A DNA stretch of 64,000 bases. It comes from an uncultured Prevotella sp. (GTDB lineage Bacteria > Bacteroidota > Bacteroidia > Bacteroidales > Bacteroidaceae). Positions 33,711 to 44,606 of this stretch are shown piece after piece. The notes beneath the pieces were generated by a model. It ran no database searches. It was not told the origin of the DNA and worked only from the letters and a program-made list of their open reading frames with translations. A program made the translations under genes and the position numbers. The stretch spans positions 1 to 64,000 of the forward strand of contig CAJOPT010000073.1 in assembly GCA_905236455.1 (NCBI GenBank), read 5' to 3'. How positions within the stretch are numbered: position 1 is the stretch's first letter; each line of letters starts with the position of its first letter.

Positions 33711-34193
33711 TTATTCCCAGTTGCCAGCATTGTTGTTGGCTGATGTAAGATCTCCTATCCTTAGACCTGGATAGTGTCCTGACTCGTTGGCATTTTCTAT
33801 AAGGTTGGCAATAGAGTTTTCATCGAGTCCGTTGAGATATTGCTGATATTGTGCTCCACATTCCATTAAGGGAGTCTGTTTTCCGGATTTCTCAGTTTGC
33901 ATGGTAGCGGCAAGCTCAAATCTTTCTTCGTCAGAGTAGGGTATTAATGTAATAGAGTCTGCTAAGAATCCTCCTTTGATAAGCGTGGCAAAGTCTCCGG
34001 AATAAACCCCGGTCACTTTTTTGTAGCTCTCTTCAGCCTGTCGTATTGTAACGAGTCGCTCCTTTACAGTCTGCTCACGCTTCTCTCGTTCTTCTTGGAA
34101 CCTCATAGGACTGTAGACGCTAAGGAAGCAAATTAATATTAGTGCGAAGACACAACATGTTAGTATAAAATGGTTGTTTATTTTTTGTCTCAT
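33711..34193 (-). CDS. Hypothetical single-pass membrane protein
   Basis: N-terminal TM helix plus coiled region; operon with DUF3822/rsmD. Confidence 0.65.
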   Translation of the reverse strand: MRQKINNHFILTCCVFALILICFLSVYSPMRFQEEREKREQTVKERLVTIRQAEESYKKVTGVYSGDFATLIKGGFLADSITLIPYSDEERFELAATMQTEKSGKQTPLMECGAQYQQYLNGLDENSIANLIENANESGHYPGLRIGDLTSANNNAGNWE

Positions 34194-34304
34194 TTCTGGT
34201 TATTTAATCAAAAAATGCATTATCTTTGTGGTGCAAAAGTACAAAAAATAGTGTTGAGTGATAAGGGATGAGTGTTAAAAACTCAAAACTTAAAACTGAA
34301 AAGA

Positions 34305-35783
34305 ATGCTTGTTGATGAATTAATATATCAAATACGTAAAGAGTTCGGCTTTGACCCGACTATTGGACAACAACATGTACTGAACGTCTTTGCCGATTTC
34401 ATGACAGACAGAGACCCACGTGTCGTAATGGTTCTACGTGGAGCCGCAGGGACAGGTAAAACTTCTCTTGCCAGTGCGATAGTACGCACGATGGTCTGTC
34501 TGAGGCAGAAAGTTATGTTGCTGGCTCCCACAGGTCGTGCGGCTAAAGTTTTCTCCTTGCATGCTGGTTTTTCAGCATTTACTATTCACAGGAAGATATA
34601 TCTTCGGCGTACATTTGATGGCTTTGGCGGGATGTTCACTCTTAATTATAACAAGCTGAAAGACACCTTATTTTTTGTTGATGAGTCTTCAATGATTTCC
34701 AACGAAGGTTATCAGGATGCGGCATTCGGCTCAGGAAGACTTCTCGATGACCTCATCCGCTTTGTTTATAGTGGACAAAACTGTCGTATGATGCTTATTG
34801 GTGATAAGGCTCAGCTGCCGCCAGTAGGCGAATTGGAGTCACCAGCATTGTCAGGTACTGTGTTGTCAATGTCTGGATTAAAAGTCTATGAATGTGATCT
34901 TGATGAAGTATTGCGGCAAAGTCAGACGAGTGGTATTCTGTATAATGCTACTGTAATAAGACGTATGATAACTCATGATGCTGTTACGCAGATGCCATGC
35001 GTACGTTTCACAGGTTTTCCGGATATTAAACTTGTTCCTGGTGATGAATTGATAGAGAGTCTTGCCTCAAGTTATTCCAAAGTTGGTGTTGACGAGACAA
35101 TGGTAGTTACTCGTTCAAACAAACGTGCAAATGTTTACAACCTTGGTATTAGAAACACCATCTTGGGTAGGGAAGAAGAACTTACTTCTGGGGATCGTTT
35201 GATGGTGGTGCGTAATAATTACTTTTGGACTGAAATGTGGGATCGAGTTAATGATAACGCAAATAATGGCACTCAATCCTTAAGTGATAAGGGGAAATTT
35301 GACTTTATTGCTAATGGTGACATTGCAGTGGTGCAACGAGTGCGTAATGTAAGGGAACTTTATGGGTTTCGTTTTGCTGATGTTTGGTTGCAATTTCCAG
35401 ATTATGACGATGAGGAGATTTCCCTTACAATACTGTTAGACACATTGCAGGCAGAGGCTCCAGCGCTGACACATGAGCAACAAGAGAGACTCTTTAACTC
35501 TGTGCTCGAGGATTATGCGGACATTCCAAGGAAGTCGGAGCGTATGAAAAAATTAAAAGAAGACAGATATTATAATTCCTTACAGGTAAAGTATGGTTAT
35601 GCGGTAACTTGTCATAAAGCTCAAGGTGGGCAATGGGAGCATGTATATTTGGATCAGGGCTATATGACAGATGATATGTTGTCACCTGACTATATACACT
35701 GGCTTTATACAGCCTTTACTCGCGCTGTCGAGTGTTTGTATTTAGTCAATTGGCCTAAGGCGATGACTGAGATAGAGAGATAA
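34305..35783 (+). CDS. RecD-like ATP-dependent helicase (AAA family)
   Basis: Walker A RGAAGTGKTSLA, VDESSMIS, CHKAQGGQWEHV; start likely 34305. Confidence 0.85.
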   Translation: MLVDELIYQIRKEFGFDPTIGQQHVLNVFADFMTDRDPRVVMVLRGAAGTGKTSLASAIVRTMVCLRQKVMLLAPTGRAAKVFSLHAGFSAFTIHRKIYLRRTFDGFGGMFTLNYNKLKDTLFFVDESSMISNEGYQDAAFGSGRLLDDLIRFVYSGQNCRMMLIGDKAQLPPVGELESPALSGTVLSMSGLKVYECDLDEVLRQSQTSGILYNATVIRRMITHDAVTQMPCVRFTGFPDIKLVPGDELIESLASSYSKVGVDETMVVTRSNKRANVYNLGIRNTILGREEELTSGDRLMVVRNNYFWTEMWDRVNDNANNGTQSLSDKGKFDFIANGDIAVVQRVRNVRELYGFRFADVWLQFPDYDDEEISLTILLDTLQAEAPALTHEQQERLFNSVLEDYADIPRKSERMKKLKEDRYYNSLQVKYGYAVTCHKAQGGQWEHVYLDQGYMTDDMLSPDYIHWLYTAFTRAVECLYLVNWPKAMTEIER

Positions 35784-35808
35784 AAGATTATAAAAGAAGA
35801 TTGGGAAT

Positions 35809-36411
35809 ATGATATATATTAATGAACATATTAACGACATTAACCTTTCTGTTGCGTTACAAGAGATTTCTGATCAGAGGCGAGAACAGGCTTTGAAGTT
35901 CAAGAATGAGTTAGGACAGCGTCTTTGTGTTGCCGCTTATTTGTTGCTAAAGCAAGGTTTGCGTGAAGAATATGGAATTATCGATAATCCTATTTTTGGC
36001 TATGGTGATTATGGTAAGCCATTTATAGTAGATCATCCAGATATATTCTTCAATATGAGTCATTGCCGGGAGGCTGCCATTTGTGTGTTGAGCGACTCAC
36101 CTGTAGGAGTAGACATAGAGACAATACGGTCATTTAAAGAATCCTTGGTTAATTATACTATGAATGAGAGTGAATGTAATCAGATAGAAAACGCAGACCA
36201 TCCAGAGGTCGAATTTATTAGGTTGTGGACAATGAAAGAGAGTCTGATGAAACTCACAGGAAAGGGAATCAGTAATAATATGAAAGACATTCTCACGGAT
36301 GAGGTTGATTTCACGACCGTGGAATGTCTTGATAGAGGGTATATCTATACGATAGCCAGAAAGCGAGAAACTTTAGCAACAGAGAAAAAGCTATTTACTC
36401 TGGCTGTATAA
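35809..36411 (+). CDS. 4'-phosphopantetheinyl transferase superfamily protein
   Basis: FFNMSHCREAAICVLSDSPVGVDIE and LWTMKESLMKLTGKG. Confidence 0.88.
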   Translation: MIYINEHINDINLSVALQEISDQRREQALKFKNELGQRLCVAAYLLLKQGLREEYGIIDNPIFGYGDYGKPFIVDHPDIFFNMSHCREAAICVLSDSPVGVDIETIRSFKESLVNYTMNESECNQIENADHPEVEFIRLWTMKESLMKLTGKGISNNMKDILTDEVDFTTVECLDRGYIYTIARKRETLATEKKLFTLAV

Positions 36412-37519
36412 AGGCGAATTTTTTCCATTGCTTATCCTGATTGAACGCAATGAAGGCACTGCTACGAACCTTTAGGGTTCCTTCCATTAAGGTAGACTTG
36501 GCAAAGGTGCTACCGCTAATCTTGGGTGGAATTGCTCCCATTACTTTAACTGTCACCAGTCCTGCACATTTGTCAAAGGCATCTCCGCCAATACTTTTTA
36601 CCGCCACTGGAATTACAATAGAGGTGATGCTGGCACAGCCATAGAAGGCATCACTGCCAATGTCCTTTACGGAATTTGGAATTGATATACTTTCAAGACT
36701 GGCGCAGTTCTTGAAAAAGCCACTGGGAACTCTCTTTATTCCTGATGGGAAGTTGGCAACACGAAGGTTGCTACAATCCTCGAAGACACTTGTCCCGAGA
36801 TATGCCACGGAGTTGGGCACATCTATGCTGTCTAAACTACTGCAACCGTTGAATGCGTCTCTGTCTATGGACTTCACCCCACGGGGGATGTCAATATTCT
36901 CAAGACTTCTACATTCGGCAAATGCATTGTTGCCAATTCCTGTCAGTCCATTTGGCAGTGTGATGGAACGCAGGTTCGTACAGCCCTTGAACATGGCATT
37001 GGGCACTTCCTTGATAGTTGCGGGAATGGTATATTCCTCTAATGAGCTACAGCCACGAAAAACTCCGCTACCCATTTTCTTGATATTCGCAGTGAAGATT
37101 ACTTCGGTAAGGCTGCTACAATCCTCAAACATACCGCTCGCTATCTCTGTTATCTTAGCAGGAATGGTAACGGAAGTAAGGCTTGAACAGCCTTTGAAAG
37201 CCTCAGCGCCAATCTTTGTGATGATTGAAGGCAATGCTATGGATGTCATACCAGAGCTTCCGGAAAATGCACCGGCACCAATCTCCTCTACGTAACAGGT
37301 GATGCTGTCAAGTGTTATCTTCTCAGGAATGACAATGTCACCTATGTATGGCTCATTGCCTTTCACTACAGTTGCAGTTTCCTTTTTTATGTTTATCTGG
37401 TATGCGATACCATCGATTATTGCTTTGTTCTTTCCAAACTTGAAATCAATGGCGCAAACGGGAACTACCATGCCAAGTAAGAGCACGATTAGTAGGACGG
37501 ACTGTAGCTTCTTTTTCAT
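36395..37519 (-). CDS. Secreted leucine-rich repeat (BspA/LRR_5) protein
   Basis: Repeated AFxGCSSLxSIxIPxxVxxIGxxAF units; signal peptide MKKKLQSVLLIVLLLGMVVPVCA. Confidence 0.88.
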   Translation of the reverse strand: MKKKLQSVLLIVLLLGMVVPVCAIDFKFGKNKAIIDGIAYQINIKKETATVVKGNEPYIGDIVIPEKITLDSITCYVEEIGAGAFSGSSGMTSIALPSIITKIGAEAFKGCSSLTSVTIPAKITEIASGMFEDCSSLTEVIFTANIKKMGSGVFRGCSSLEEYTIPATIKEVPNAMFKGCTNLRSITLPNGLTGIGNNAFAECRSLENIDIPRGVKSIDRDAFNGCSSLDSIDVPNSVAYLGTSVFEDCSNLRVANFPSGIKRVPSGFFKNCASLESISIPNSVKDIGSDAFYGCASITSIVIPVAVKSIGGDAFDKCAGLVTVKVMGAIPPKISGSTFAKSTLMEGTLKVRSSAFIAFNQDKQWKKFAFIQPE

Positions 37520-37529
37520 GAAATGAGAA

Positions 37530-40208
37530 TTATAGGTTTGCCAATTCAATCACCTTGTCTACCGCGGCACTAATGCCATCGAGGTTCTTGCCACCAGCAC
37601 TTGCGAAATGTGGTTGACCGCCTCCACCGCCTTGAATTAGCTTGGCTGCCTCACGTACCATCTGTCCGGCATTCAAACTGTGTTGCTTTACCATGTCTTC
37701 ACTGAGCATGACACTCAGCAATGGCTTGTTGCCTGCAGTTGACCCGATGACGCATAATAGACTTTCGGGGATAGCCTCACGTATCTTGAAAACGAGGTCT
37801 TTGGCAGCGGCAGCCTCGATAGGGAGCACAGCCTTTACAACCTTAGCGCCATTAATTTGCGTTGCGCGTTCAATCAATGAGGTCTTCATCCTTTCCACTG
37901 CCTGTGCTTGGAACTTCTCGATATCTTTCTTCATGCTGTCATGCTCTTCCATGTATTTGGCTATGACTCCTTTGAGATCCTTGGCATTATTGAACATAGC
38001 CTTTAATGCGCGTACGGTGTCTTCCATAAGATAAATAGCCTCTTCGCAATTCTTGCCGGTGATAGCCTCAATGCGTCGTATGCCGGCAGCGACACTTGCC
38101 TCGCTGAGAATCTTAAACATTCCGATGCGACCAGTGCTTTGAGCATGAATACCACCACAGAACTCACAGGAAGGACCAAAGCGTACGACACGTACCTTGT
38201 CACCGTATTTCTCTCCAAATAGTGCAATAGCGCCAAGCTTCTTGGCTTCTTCCAAAGGAGTGTCACGATGTTCGTCAAGTGGAAGGTCTTGTCTTATAAG
38301 CTCATTAACCAACCGCTCAACCTCGCGTAGCTGTTCGTCTGTAACCTTTTCGAAATGTGAGAAGTCAAAGCGTAGAGTATCTGGACTGACGTATGAGCCT
38401 TTCTGTTCTACATGGTCACCGACAACTTGTTTCAATGCATAATCGAGAAGGTGGGTTGCTGTGTGGTTGGCGGCACTGGCTGTACGCTTGTCAATATCTA
38501 CACATGCCATGAAGTCTGCCGTAATGTCTTTCGGCAGTTCTTTCACGATATGTATACTTTGGTTGTTTTCCCGCTTGGTGTCAATAATGTTGACAGTCTC
38601 GTTTTCACTAACCAGTACACCCTGATCACCTACCTGTCCACCCATCTCTCCATAGAAGGGTGTGTTGTCAAGTACGAGCTCGTAATACGTATTCTTCTTC
38701 TGTTTCACTTGTCGGTAGCGCAGAATATGACATTCATATTCCGTGTAGTCATAGCCAACAAATTGTTGCTCGGCATTCTCAGATCCAGATACGATTATCC
38801 AGTCTCCATTCTCTACTTGTGCGGCATTACGGGCTCGTTCCTTTTGCTTCAGCATCTCAGCGTTGAACTGATCCTCATCAACAGTATATCCGTTCTCACG
38901 GCAGATTAGTTCTGTCAAGTCAAGTGGGAAACCGTATGTGTCGAACAGTCGGAAAGCATCTGTGCCGTCAAGGACTGTTTTTCCGTGTGCTTTCAGCTCG
39001 TCCATGGCACCGTTAAGCAGGTTTATGCCTCTCTCCAGCGTACGGAGGAAGGAGTCTTCCTCCTCCTTGATAACTCTGCCGATTAGTTCCTGCTGGGCAG
39101 GCAGTTCGGGATAGGCTTGACCCATCTCCTGAATAAATACAGGTAAGAGCTTGAACATAAAGGCTTTTTTTTGCCCTAAGAATGTATATGCATAGCGAAC
39201 GGCACGTCTGAGGATACGTCTGATGACGTAGCCAGCCTTGGCATTGCTCGGTAGCTGACCGTCGGCAATGGAGAATGCAACTGCGCGCAAGTGGTCAGCG
39301 ATAACTCGCATAGCAATGTTTATCTGCTCGGAGCTGTAGGATTCTTCAGATTTTCCGGAATCTCCGGAGTTTCCAGATTCTTCGGTAGTATACTTAAGAC
39401 CAGTGAGCCTCTCCTCTTCCTTGATTATCGGCTGGAAGATATCTGTGTCGTAATTGGAATGTTTGCCTTGCAAAGCGCGGACAAGACGCTCGAATCCCAT
39501 TCCTGTGTCGATGACGTTCATAGACAGTTTCTCAAGGTTGCCGTCTGCCTTGCGGTTGAACTGCATAAACACTAAATTCCAGATCTCTATGACTTGTGGG
39601 TTGTCTTTGTTGACTAATTCACGGCCGGGAACAGCAGCCTTTTCCTCTTCGGTGCGAGAGTCGAGGTGAATCTCTGAGCAAGGTCCGCAAGGACCCGTGT
39701 CGCCCATCTCCCAGAAGTTATCATGCTTGTTTCCGTTAATGATGTGGTCAGCTGGTACATGCTTTGCCCAGTATCCGGCAGCTTCGTCATCACGCTCCAG
39801 ACCTTCTTTCTGGTCTCCTTCAAAGACGGTAACGTACAGATCTTTCGGGTCAAGCTTCAAAACGTCTACTAAGTATTCCCACGCCATGTCAATGGCACCT
39901 TCTTTAAAATAGTCACCGAAAGACCAGTTACCAAGCATCTCAAACATGGTATGGTGATAGGTGTCGTGTCCTACCTCCTCCAAGTCATTGTGCTTGCCGC
40001 TTACACGCAAACATTTCTGGGAGTCGGCTCTACGACGTGGCTCTGGTTGTTTTGTCCCGAGGATGACGTCCTTCCATTGGTTCATTCCTGCGTTGGTGAA
40101 CATCAATGTGGGGTCATCCTTGACAACCATCGGGGCTGATGGTACTATTACATGTCCTTTCGACTCAAAATACTTTTTATAAGAGTCGCGAATCTCATTA
40201 GCTGTCAT
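37530..40208 (-). CDS. alaS: Alanyl-tRNA synthetase
   Basis: [58 protein letters not shown]. Confidence 0.97.
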   Translation of the reverse strand: MTANEIRDSYKKYFESKGHVIVPSAPMVVKDDPTLMFTNAGMNQWKDVILGTKQPEPRRRADSQKCLRVSGKHNDLEEVGHDTYHHTMFEMLGNWSFGDYFKEGAIDMAWEYLVDVLKLDPKDLYVTVFEGDQKEGLERDDEAAGYWAKHVPADHIINGNKHDNFWEMGDTGPCGPCSEIHLDSRTEEEKAAVPGRELVNKDNPQVIEIWNLVFMQFNRKADGNLEKLSMNVIDTGMGFERLVRALQGKHSNYDTDIFQPIIKEEERLTGLKYTTEESGNSGDSGKSEESYSSEQINIAMRVIADHLRAVAFSIADGQLPSNAKAGYVIRRILRRAVRYAYTFLGQKKAFMFKLLPVFIQEMGQAYPELPAQQELIGRVIKEEEDSFLRTLERGINLLNGAMDELKAHGKTVLDGTDAFRLFDTYGFPLDLTELICRENGYTVDEDQFNAEMLKQKERARNAAQVENGDWIIVSGSENAEQQFVGYDYTEYECHILRYRQVKQKKNTYYELVLDNTPFYGEMGGQVGDQGVLVSENETVNIIDTKRENNQSIHIVKELPKDITADFMACVDIDKRTASAANHTATHLLDYALKQVVGDHVEQKGSYVSPDTLRFDFSHFEKVTDEQLREVERLVNELIRQDLPLDEHRDTPLEEAKKLGAIALFGEKYGDKVRVVRFGPSCEFCGGIHAQSTGRIGMFKILSEASVAAGIRRIEAITGKNCEEAIYLMEDTVRALKAMFNNAKDLKGVIAKYMEEHDSMKKDIEKFQAQAVERMKTSLIERATQINGAKVVKAVLPIEAAAAKDLVFKIREAIPESLLCVIGSTAGNKPLLSVMLSEDMVKQHSLNAGQMVREAAKLIQGGGGGQPHFASAGGKNLDGISAAVDKVIELANL
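39340..39384 (-). repeat. Degenerate 9-bp (three-codon) tandem repeat in alaS encoding [15 protein letters not shown]
   Basis: Five 9-bp units by direct reading. Confidence 0.7.
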
Positions 40209-40406
40209 CATATTATTTTGGTTTTACTGATTTGCGATTAGTGATATTTTTCTTGTGAGATGATTTCTTTTTTATCAAAAAACACGGCAAAGTTACAAAA
40301 TTATTCATAAATATTTTATACCTTTGCAAAAAATATAAGTAATTAATAGCAAATCAGTTGTTTTACTGAACACAATTAAGTTGTGATTAGCAAAAAAATC
40401 GTATCA

Positions 40407-40754
40407 ATGACACTGAATAAGGAAAAAAATCTAAAGCTGTATTACTCCATTAAAGAAGTAGCTCAGATGCTGGATGTCAATGAGAGTCTTCTAAGGTATT
40501 GGGAAACTGAGTTTCCGCATTTAAAACCAAAGACTACAGGAAACCGTGTACGACAATATACGGAAAAGGATATTGAGCAAATCAAGGTCATTTACAATCT
40601 TGTGAAGGTAAGGGGGTTCAAGATTGCCGCTGCGCGTAAGATGCTCAATCAGAACAGAAGTGGGGTAGAGAAGCAGGCTGAGATTCTTGAGACACTGACA
40701 GCTGTTCGCGAGGAACTGAAGGCTATCAAAGTGCAATTGGGCGGATTGGAGTAA
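40407..40754 (+). CDS. MerR family transcriptional regulator
   Basis: YSIKEVAQMLDVNESLLRYWETEFPHLKPKTTGNRVRQYTEKDIEQI. Confidence 0.88.
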   Translation: MTLNKEKNLKLYYSIKEVAQMLDVNESLLRYWETEFPHLKPKTTGNRVRQYTEKDIEQIKVIYNLVKVRGFKIAAARKMLNQNRSGVEKQAEILETLTAVREELKAIKVQLGGLE

Positions 40755-40799
40755 AGTCTTTATAGCATCTCTTAATTTCTATAATCCGACAATATATAT

Positions 40800-40834
40800 A
40801 CAAAAAGAGGATACCGAGGTATCCTCTTTTTGTA
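40800..40834. terminator. Bidirectional terminator
   Basis: ACAAAAAGAGGATACC-GA-GGTATCCTCTTTTTGT. Confidence 0.85.
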
Positions 40835-40855
40835 ATTCCTTAAAGGAATGTCTTT

Positions 40856-40915
40856 TTACTTGTTGATGAACTTTTTACCATTCTGCAGAACGATGCCCTT
40901 GTAAGAAGCATTTAC
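40856..40915 (-). pseudogene. Relic of the C-terminal end of a secreted protein (VNASYKGIVLQNGKKFINK*)
   Basis: 60 nt on minus strand match 48000-48059 with 3 differences; no start codon upstream in frame. Confidence 0.8.
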
Positions 40916-40961
40916 ACAACGCAGGATTCTATCTGAGAATAATAGAAAGGTGAGATAACTA

Positions 40962-40987
40962 ATATAATGTACGCGCGTACATTATAT
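40962..40987. other. Perfect 26-bp palindrome ATATAATGTACGCGCGTACATTATAT
   Basis: Direct reading. Confidence 0.9.
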
Positions 40988-41164
40988 AATTTACTACTCT
41001 TATCACTCGCATTGGCATTGCAGATTACACACCTTAAGGCTATAAGGAGCAGGAATAGCCAGACCTCTACTGTGTAAATTAACCAAAATCATGTTAATAT
41101 AGCTAAAAAATAAGTTACGCAAACCTTTACGTAAACTGTGGTATTTGTTTTTTTTTTGAAAAAA

Positions 41165-41196
41165 TTTGGTTGAATAAATATATTTAATTAATTTTG
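41165..41196 (+). promoter_or_regulatory. Probable promoter of susC-like operon (TTTG-N20-TAATTTTG)
   Basis: Bacteroidota consensus. Confidence 0.55.
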
Positions 41197-41307
41197 CCTC
41201 ACGTTTAATTAAAATCCTCTCATTTTATGGGTGATACAGACCATAATGGGAAAGTTAGCAAACAGATTGAATAACAGTACAATTAATTATAACTAAAACA
41301 AACATTT

Positions 41308-44300
41308 ATGTATCTACAAATCAAAAGAGCCGCAATGGCTTTATTCCTGAGCTTGTTCTGTTTTGTTGCATATGCGCAGCAGACAGTTACGGGTACGGTG
41401 AAAGACGCTACGGGCGAGCCGATGATTGGTGTTACAGTCTTGCTTGACGGTCAGCCGGCCGCCATCACAGACCTTGACGGTAACTTCAGCATCACCAACG
41501 CCAAGCCGTCTTCAGTGATCAAGGTGACCTACATTGGCTATGTCGACCAGCAGGTAACAGTTGGTAACAAGACCAATTTGGACATCACGCTTAACGAGGA
41601 CAACCAGCAGTTGAACGAGGTTGTCGTAGTAGGTTACGGTACGATGAAGAAGAGCGACCTGACGGGTTCAATCTCCTCTGTCAACACGGAGCAGCTGAAC
41701 GCCAAGGGTGCCGCCTCTGTCATGGGTAACCTCCAGGGTAGCAACCCTGGTGTAAACATCACACAGGGCTCCGGTCGTGCCGGTGGTGACTTCAACATCG
41801 AGATTCGTGGTAAGTCATCTATCAACTCTGAAACAACTCCTTTGTTCATTGTCGACGGTGTTATGTGTAACGACATCAACTTCCTTAACCCGCAGGACAT
41901 CGAGCGTATCGACGTGTTGAAGGACGCTTCCTCAACCGCCATCTACGGTTCACGTGCTACTGCCGGTGTCATCATGGTAACTACACGTGGTGGTCTCTCC
42001 ATCAACAAGGAGCAGAAGCCGACCATCAGCTATGACGGTTACTACGGATGGTCAAAGGTTGCGCGCATGCCGGAGTTCATGGATGGTCAGGAGTTCTATG
42101 ACTATCGTTTCAAGAAGTTCCTTGTTTACGGCGGTAACCTGTCTACATCACCTGTAGCCAACCCAGTTTACCAGCTCAGTGATGCTATCCTCGAGCAGTG
42201 CCTCCTCCGCGAGCACACTGGTTCCGGTGCCTACAAGATGAAAGAAATGCTTGCCAACGGCAGCACATATGACTGGCCAGACCTCGTTACACGTAACGGC
42301 AGCCAGCAGAACCACTTCCTCTCTGTCAATGGCGGTAGCAACACTGTCAACTACCACTTCGGAGTAGGTTACAACCAGGAGGACGGTATCTATGCTAACG
42401 ATAGCCAGCGCCGCATTAACTTCAAGGGTAGTGTTGACGCAAAGATCAACGATGTCATCAGTGCGGGATTCAGCATGAACATGGCTAACATCCATAACAA
42501 TTATGCTAACGACGATGCAATCAAGTATGCTTATCGTATGAACCCGTTCATGATTCCTTACGATGCAAACGGCAACGTTAACCATAAGCCGGGTAACATC
42601 TCTGCTCTGGGCACAGACTCCTATCAGTTCTCTGACCAGCTGAGTACACTCGACGTGATGAACAGTACCAAGAAGAAGCGTGAGACATGGCGCTTGCTCG
42701 GTAACTTCTACTTGAAGTTCAACATCCTCAAAGGTCTTGACTTCAAGACCACATTCTCTCCAAGTTATACATACTATCGTCAGGGCTTCTTCGGAGGTTA
42801 CATCGATCCTAAGACCAATGCTCCATACGATGACGGTACATATAACACCACCGACAACAAGAATGAGGCTAACATTCAGACAAGCCGCGGCATCTCATGG
42901 ACATGGGACAACGTGCTGAACTATAACACCACCATAGCAGAAGATCACAACATCAGCTTGATGGGACTGTTCTCAATGGAGAAAGGTACCACAGAAAAGA
43001 TAGGTTGGTATGCTACCAATGTCATGAACTTGACAGACTGGTGGAACCTCGCAACCGGTGACTTCAATACCGATGACTCAAGCAACAGCTATACCGAGAG
43101 CAGCATGACATCATACGCTCTGCGTGCAAACTACAACTGGAAGAACCGCTACCTGTTGACTGCTACAGCACGTTGGGACGGCTCATCTAAGTTTGCCAAG
43201 GACAACCGCTGGGGTTTCTTCCCATCAGCAGCTCTTGCATGGCGTATCACTGAGGAACCGTTCATGCAGAATATCAACTGGATCAGCAACATGAAGTTCC
43301 GTCTGAGCTACGGTGTTACTGGTAACAACACAGGTGCAGGTAACTATGCTACACAGCAGACAGTAAATGGTCCTATCTACTATCCATACGGAACAGTTTA
43401 CTCTCAGGGTTTCTATCCATCAAGCATCGTAAACAAGGAGCTGAAGTGGGAGACATCTAACGAGATCAACGTAGGTCTTGACTATGGTTTCTTCCGTGAC
43501 CGTGTTCGCGGTACCATCGACTGGTATACCAAGAAGTCTAAGGACCTGCTCTTCGCCGTTCAGCTTCCTCTCGAGTCAGGTGGCGGTTCGATGATGACCA
43601 ACATCGGTTCAGTACGTAACAAAGGTATTGAAATCTCTCTTACCACAGTAAACGTACAGAACAAGGACTGGAACTGGGAGACTACCTTCACCTTCGCACA
43701 CAACAAGAACGAGGTTCTTGAGATCAACGGTACCGGTGACCGCGTGCTCAGCAACAGCAACGGTGGCCTTAACGGTAGCTTGTTCATCGGTCACTCCACC
43801 AATAGTATCTACACATACGAGTGGGGCGGCATCGTAACAGACCATGACATGGTTGTTCCTAACACTCAGGCTGCCATCAACAAGGGACTCACCCCTGGCA
43901 CTACGATGAAGGAGTATGACTACTTCTACAATGTATACGGTCTGACAGAGGGTCAGCCATACGTAATCGACCAGAACGGTGACGGTGTCATCAACACTGA
44001 TGACCGCACAATCCGCAACGCCGACCCTGTTTGGACTGGTAGCTTTACCTCCAACCTCTCTTGGAAGAACTGGGACTTCAACGTCTCTCTCTATGCTAAA
44101 GTGAACTGCGAGGCTTACTCAAACTTCATGAGTGAGTATCTGAACCTTGGCGACCGTGGTCGTATGCGTCTCCAGGAAGACTGGTACATCCCTGCCGGTA
44201 CACTAATTGACGTTGACGGCATCAATGAGGATGGTACATATATCAATCCTAAGTATCAGACATCTACTCACTATGGTGATTATCCATTCCCGAACAATGG

Positions 44301-44586
44301 TGGTTCAAATGGTGGTGTAGGTCTACACAGCGACTACTGGAACCAGGCTAAGTGCGTTACCAACACATCATTCGTGAAGGTAAAGAACATAACATTGGGC
44401 TATACCTTCCCGAAGACATGGCTCAGCAAGTTCGGCTGCAAGCATCTGCGCCTCTATTGCACTGTTACCAACCCGTTCGTATTCACAAAGTATGACGGTT
44501 TCGACCCAGAGTGGGCTGACGCTGCTCTGAAGAACGACGGACCAAGTACTGTTACTTATCAGATAGGTGCAAGCATTAAGTTCTAA
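41308..44586 (+). CDS. SusC/RagA family TonB-linked outer membrane protein
   Basis: Carboxypeptidase-like N-terminus VTGTVKDATGEPMIGVTVLL, plug LNEVVVVGYGTMKKSDLTGS, VDGVMCNDINFLNPQDIERIDVLKDASSTAIYGSRA. Confidence 0.97.
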   Translation: MYLQIKRAAMALFLSLFCFVAYAQQTVTGTVKDATGEPMIGVTVLLDGQPAAITDLDGNFSITNAKPSSVIKVTYIGYVDQQVTVGNKTNLDITLNEDNQQLNEVVVVGYGTMKKSDLTGSISSVNTEQLNAKGAASVMGNLQGSNPGVNITQGSGRAGGDFNIEIRGKSSINSETTPLFIVDGVMCNDINFLNPQDIERIDVLKDASSTAIYGSRATAGVIMVTTRGGLSINKEQKPTISYDGYYGWSKVARMPEFMDGQEFYDYRFKKFLVYGGNLSTSPVANPVYQLSDAILEQCLLREHTGSGAYKMKEMLANGSTYDWPDLVTRNGSQQNHFLSVNGGSNTVNYHFGVGYNQEDGIYANDSQRRINFKGSVDAKINDVISAGFSMNMANIHNNYANDDAIKYAYRMNPFMIPYDANGNVNHKPGNISALGTDSYQFSDQLSTLDVMNSTKKKRETWRLLGNFYLKFNILKGLDFKTTFSPSYTYYRQGFFGGYIDPKTNAPYDDGTYNTTDNKNEANIQTSRGISWTWDNVLNYNTTIAEDHNISLMGLFSMEKGTTEKIGWYATNVMNLTDWWNLATGDFNTDDSSNSYTESSMTSYALRANYNWKNRYLLTATARWDGSSKFAKDNRWGFFPSAALAWRITEEPFMQNINWISNMKFRLSYGVTGNNTGAGNYATQQTVNGPIYYPYGTVYSQGFYPSSIVNKELKWETSNEINVGLDYGFFRDRVRGTIDWYTKKSKDLLFAVQLPLESGGGSMMTNIGSVRNKGIEISLTTVNVQNKDWNWETTFTFAHNKNEVLEINGTGDRVLSNSNGGLNGSLFIGHSTNSIYTYEWGGIVTDHDMVVPNTQAAINKGLTPGTTMKEYDYFYNVYGLTEGQPYVIDQNGDGVINTDDRTIRNADPVWTGSFTSNLSWKNWDFNVSLYAKVNCEAYSNFMSEYLNLGDRGRMRLQEDWYIPAGTLIDVDGINEDGTYINPKYQTSTHYGDYPFPNNGGSNGGVGLHSDYWNQAKCVTNTSFVKVKNITLGYTFPKTWLSKFGCKHLRLYCTVTNPFVFTKYDGFDPEWADAALKNDGPSTVTYQIGASIKF

Positions 44587-44606
44587 ACAGTTAAATAACC
44601 AGAAAG

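Noticed and set aside
36660-37295. 211-aa ORF antisense to the LRR protein
   Set aside because: Shadow ORF of the repetitive BspA-like gene.
38512-38545. GTCTGCCGTAATGTCTTTCGGCAG in alaS resembling hairpin A
   Set aside because: Encodes ordinary AlaS sequence ([15 protein letters not shown]), no linker or B hairpin; likely coincidence.
40990-41075. Minus-strand stretch translating to EVWLFLLLIALRCVICNANASDKSSK, signal-peptide-like
   Set aside because: No start codon or continuing frame; cannot be linked to the relic at 40856-40915.
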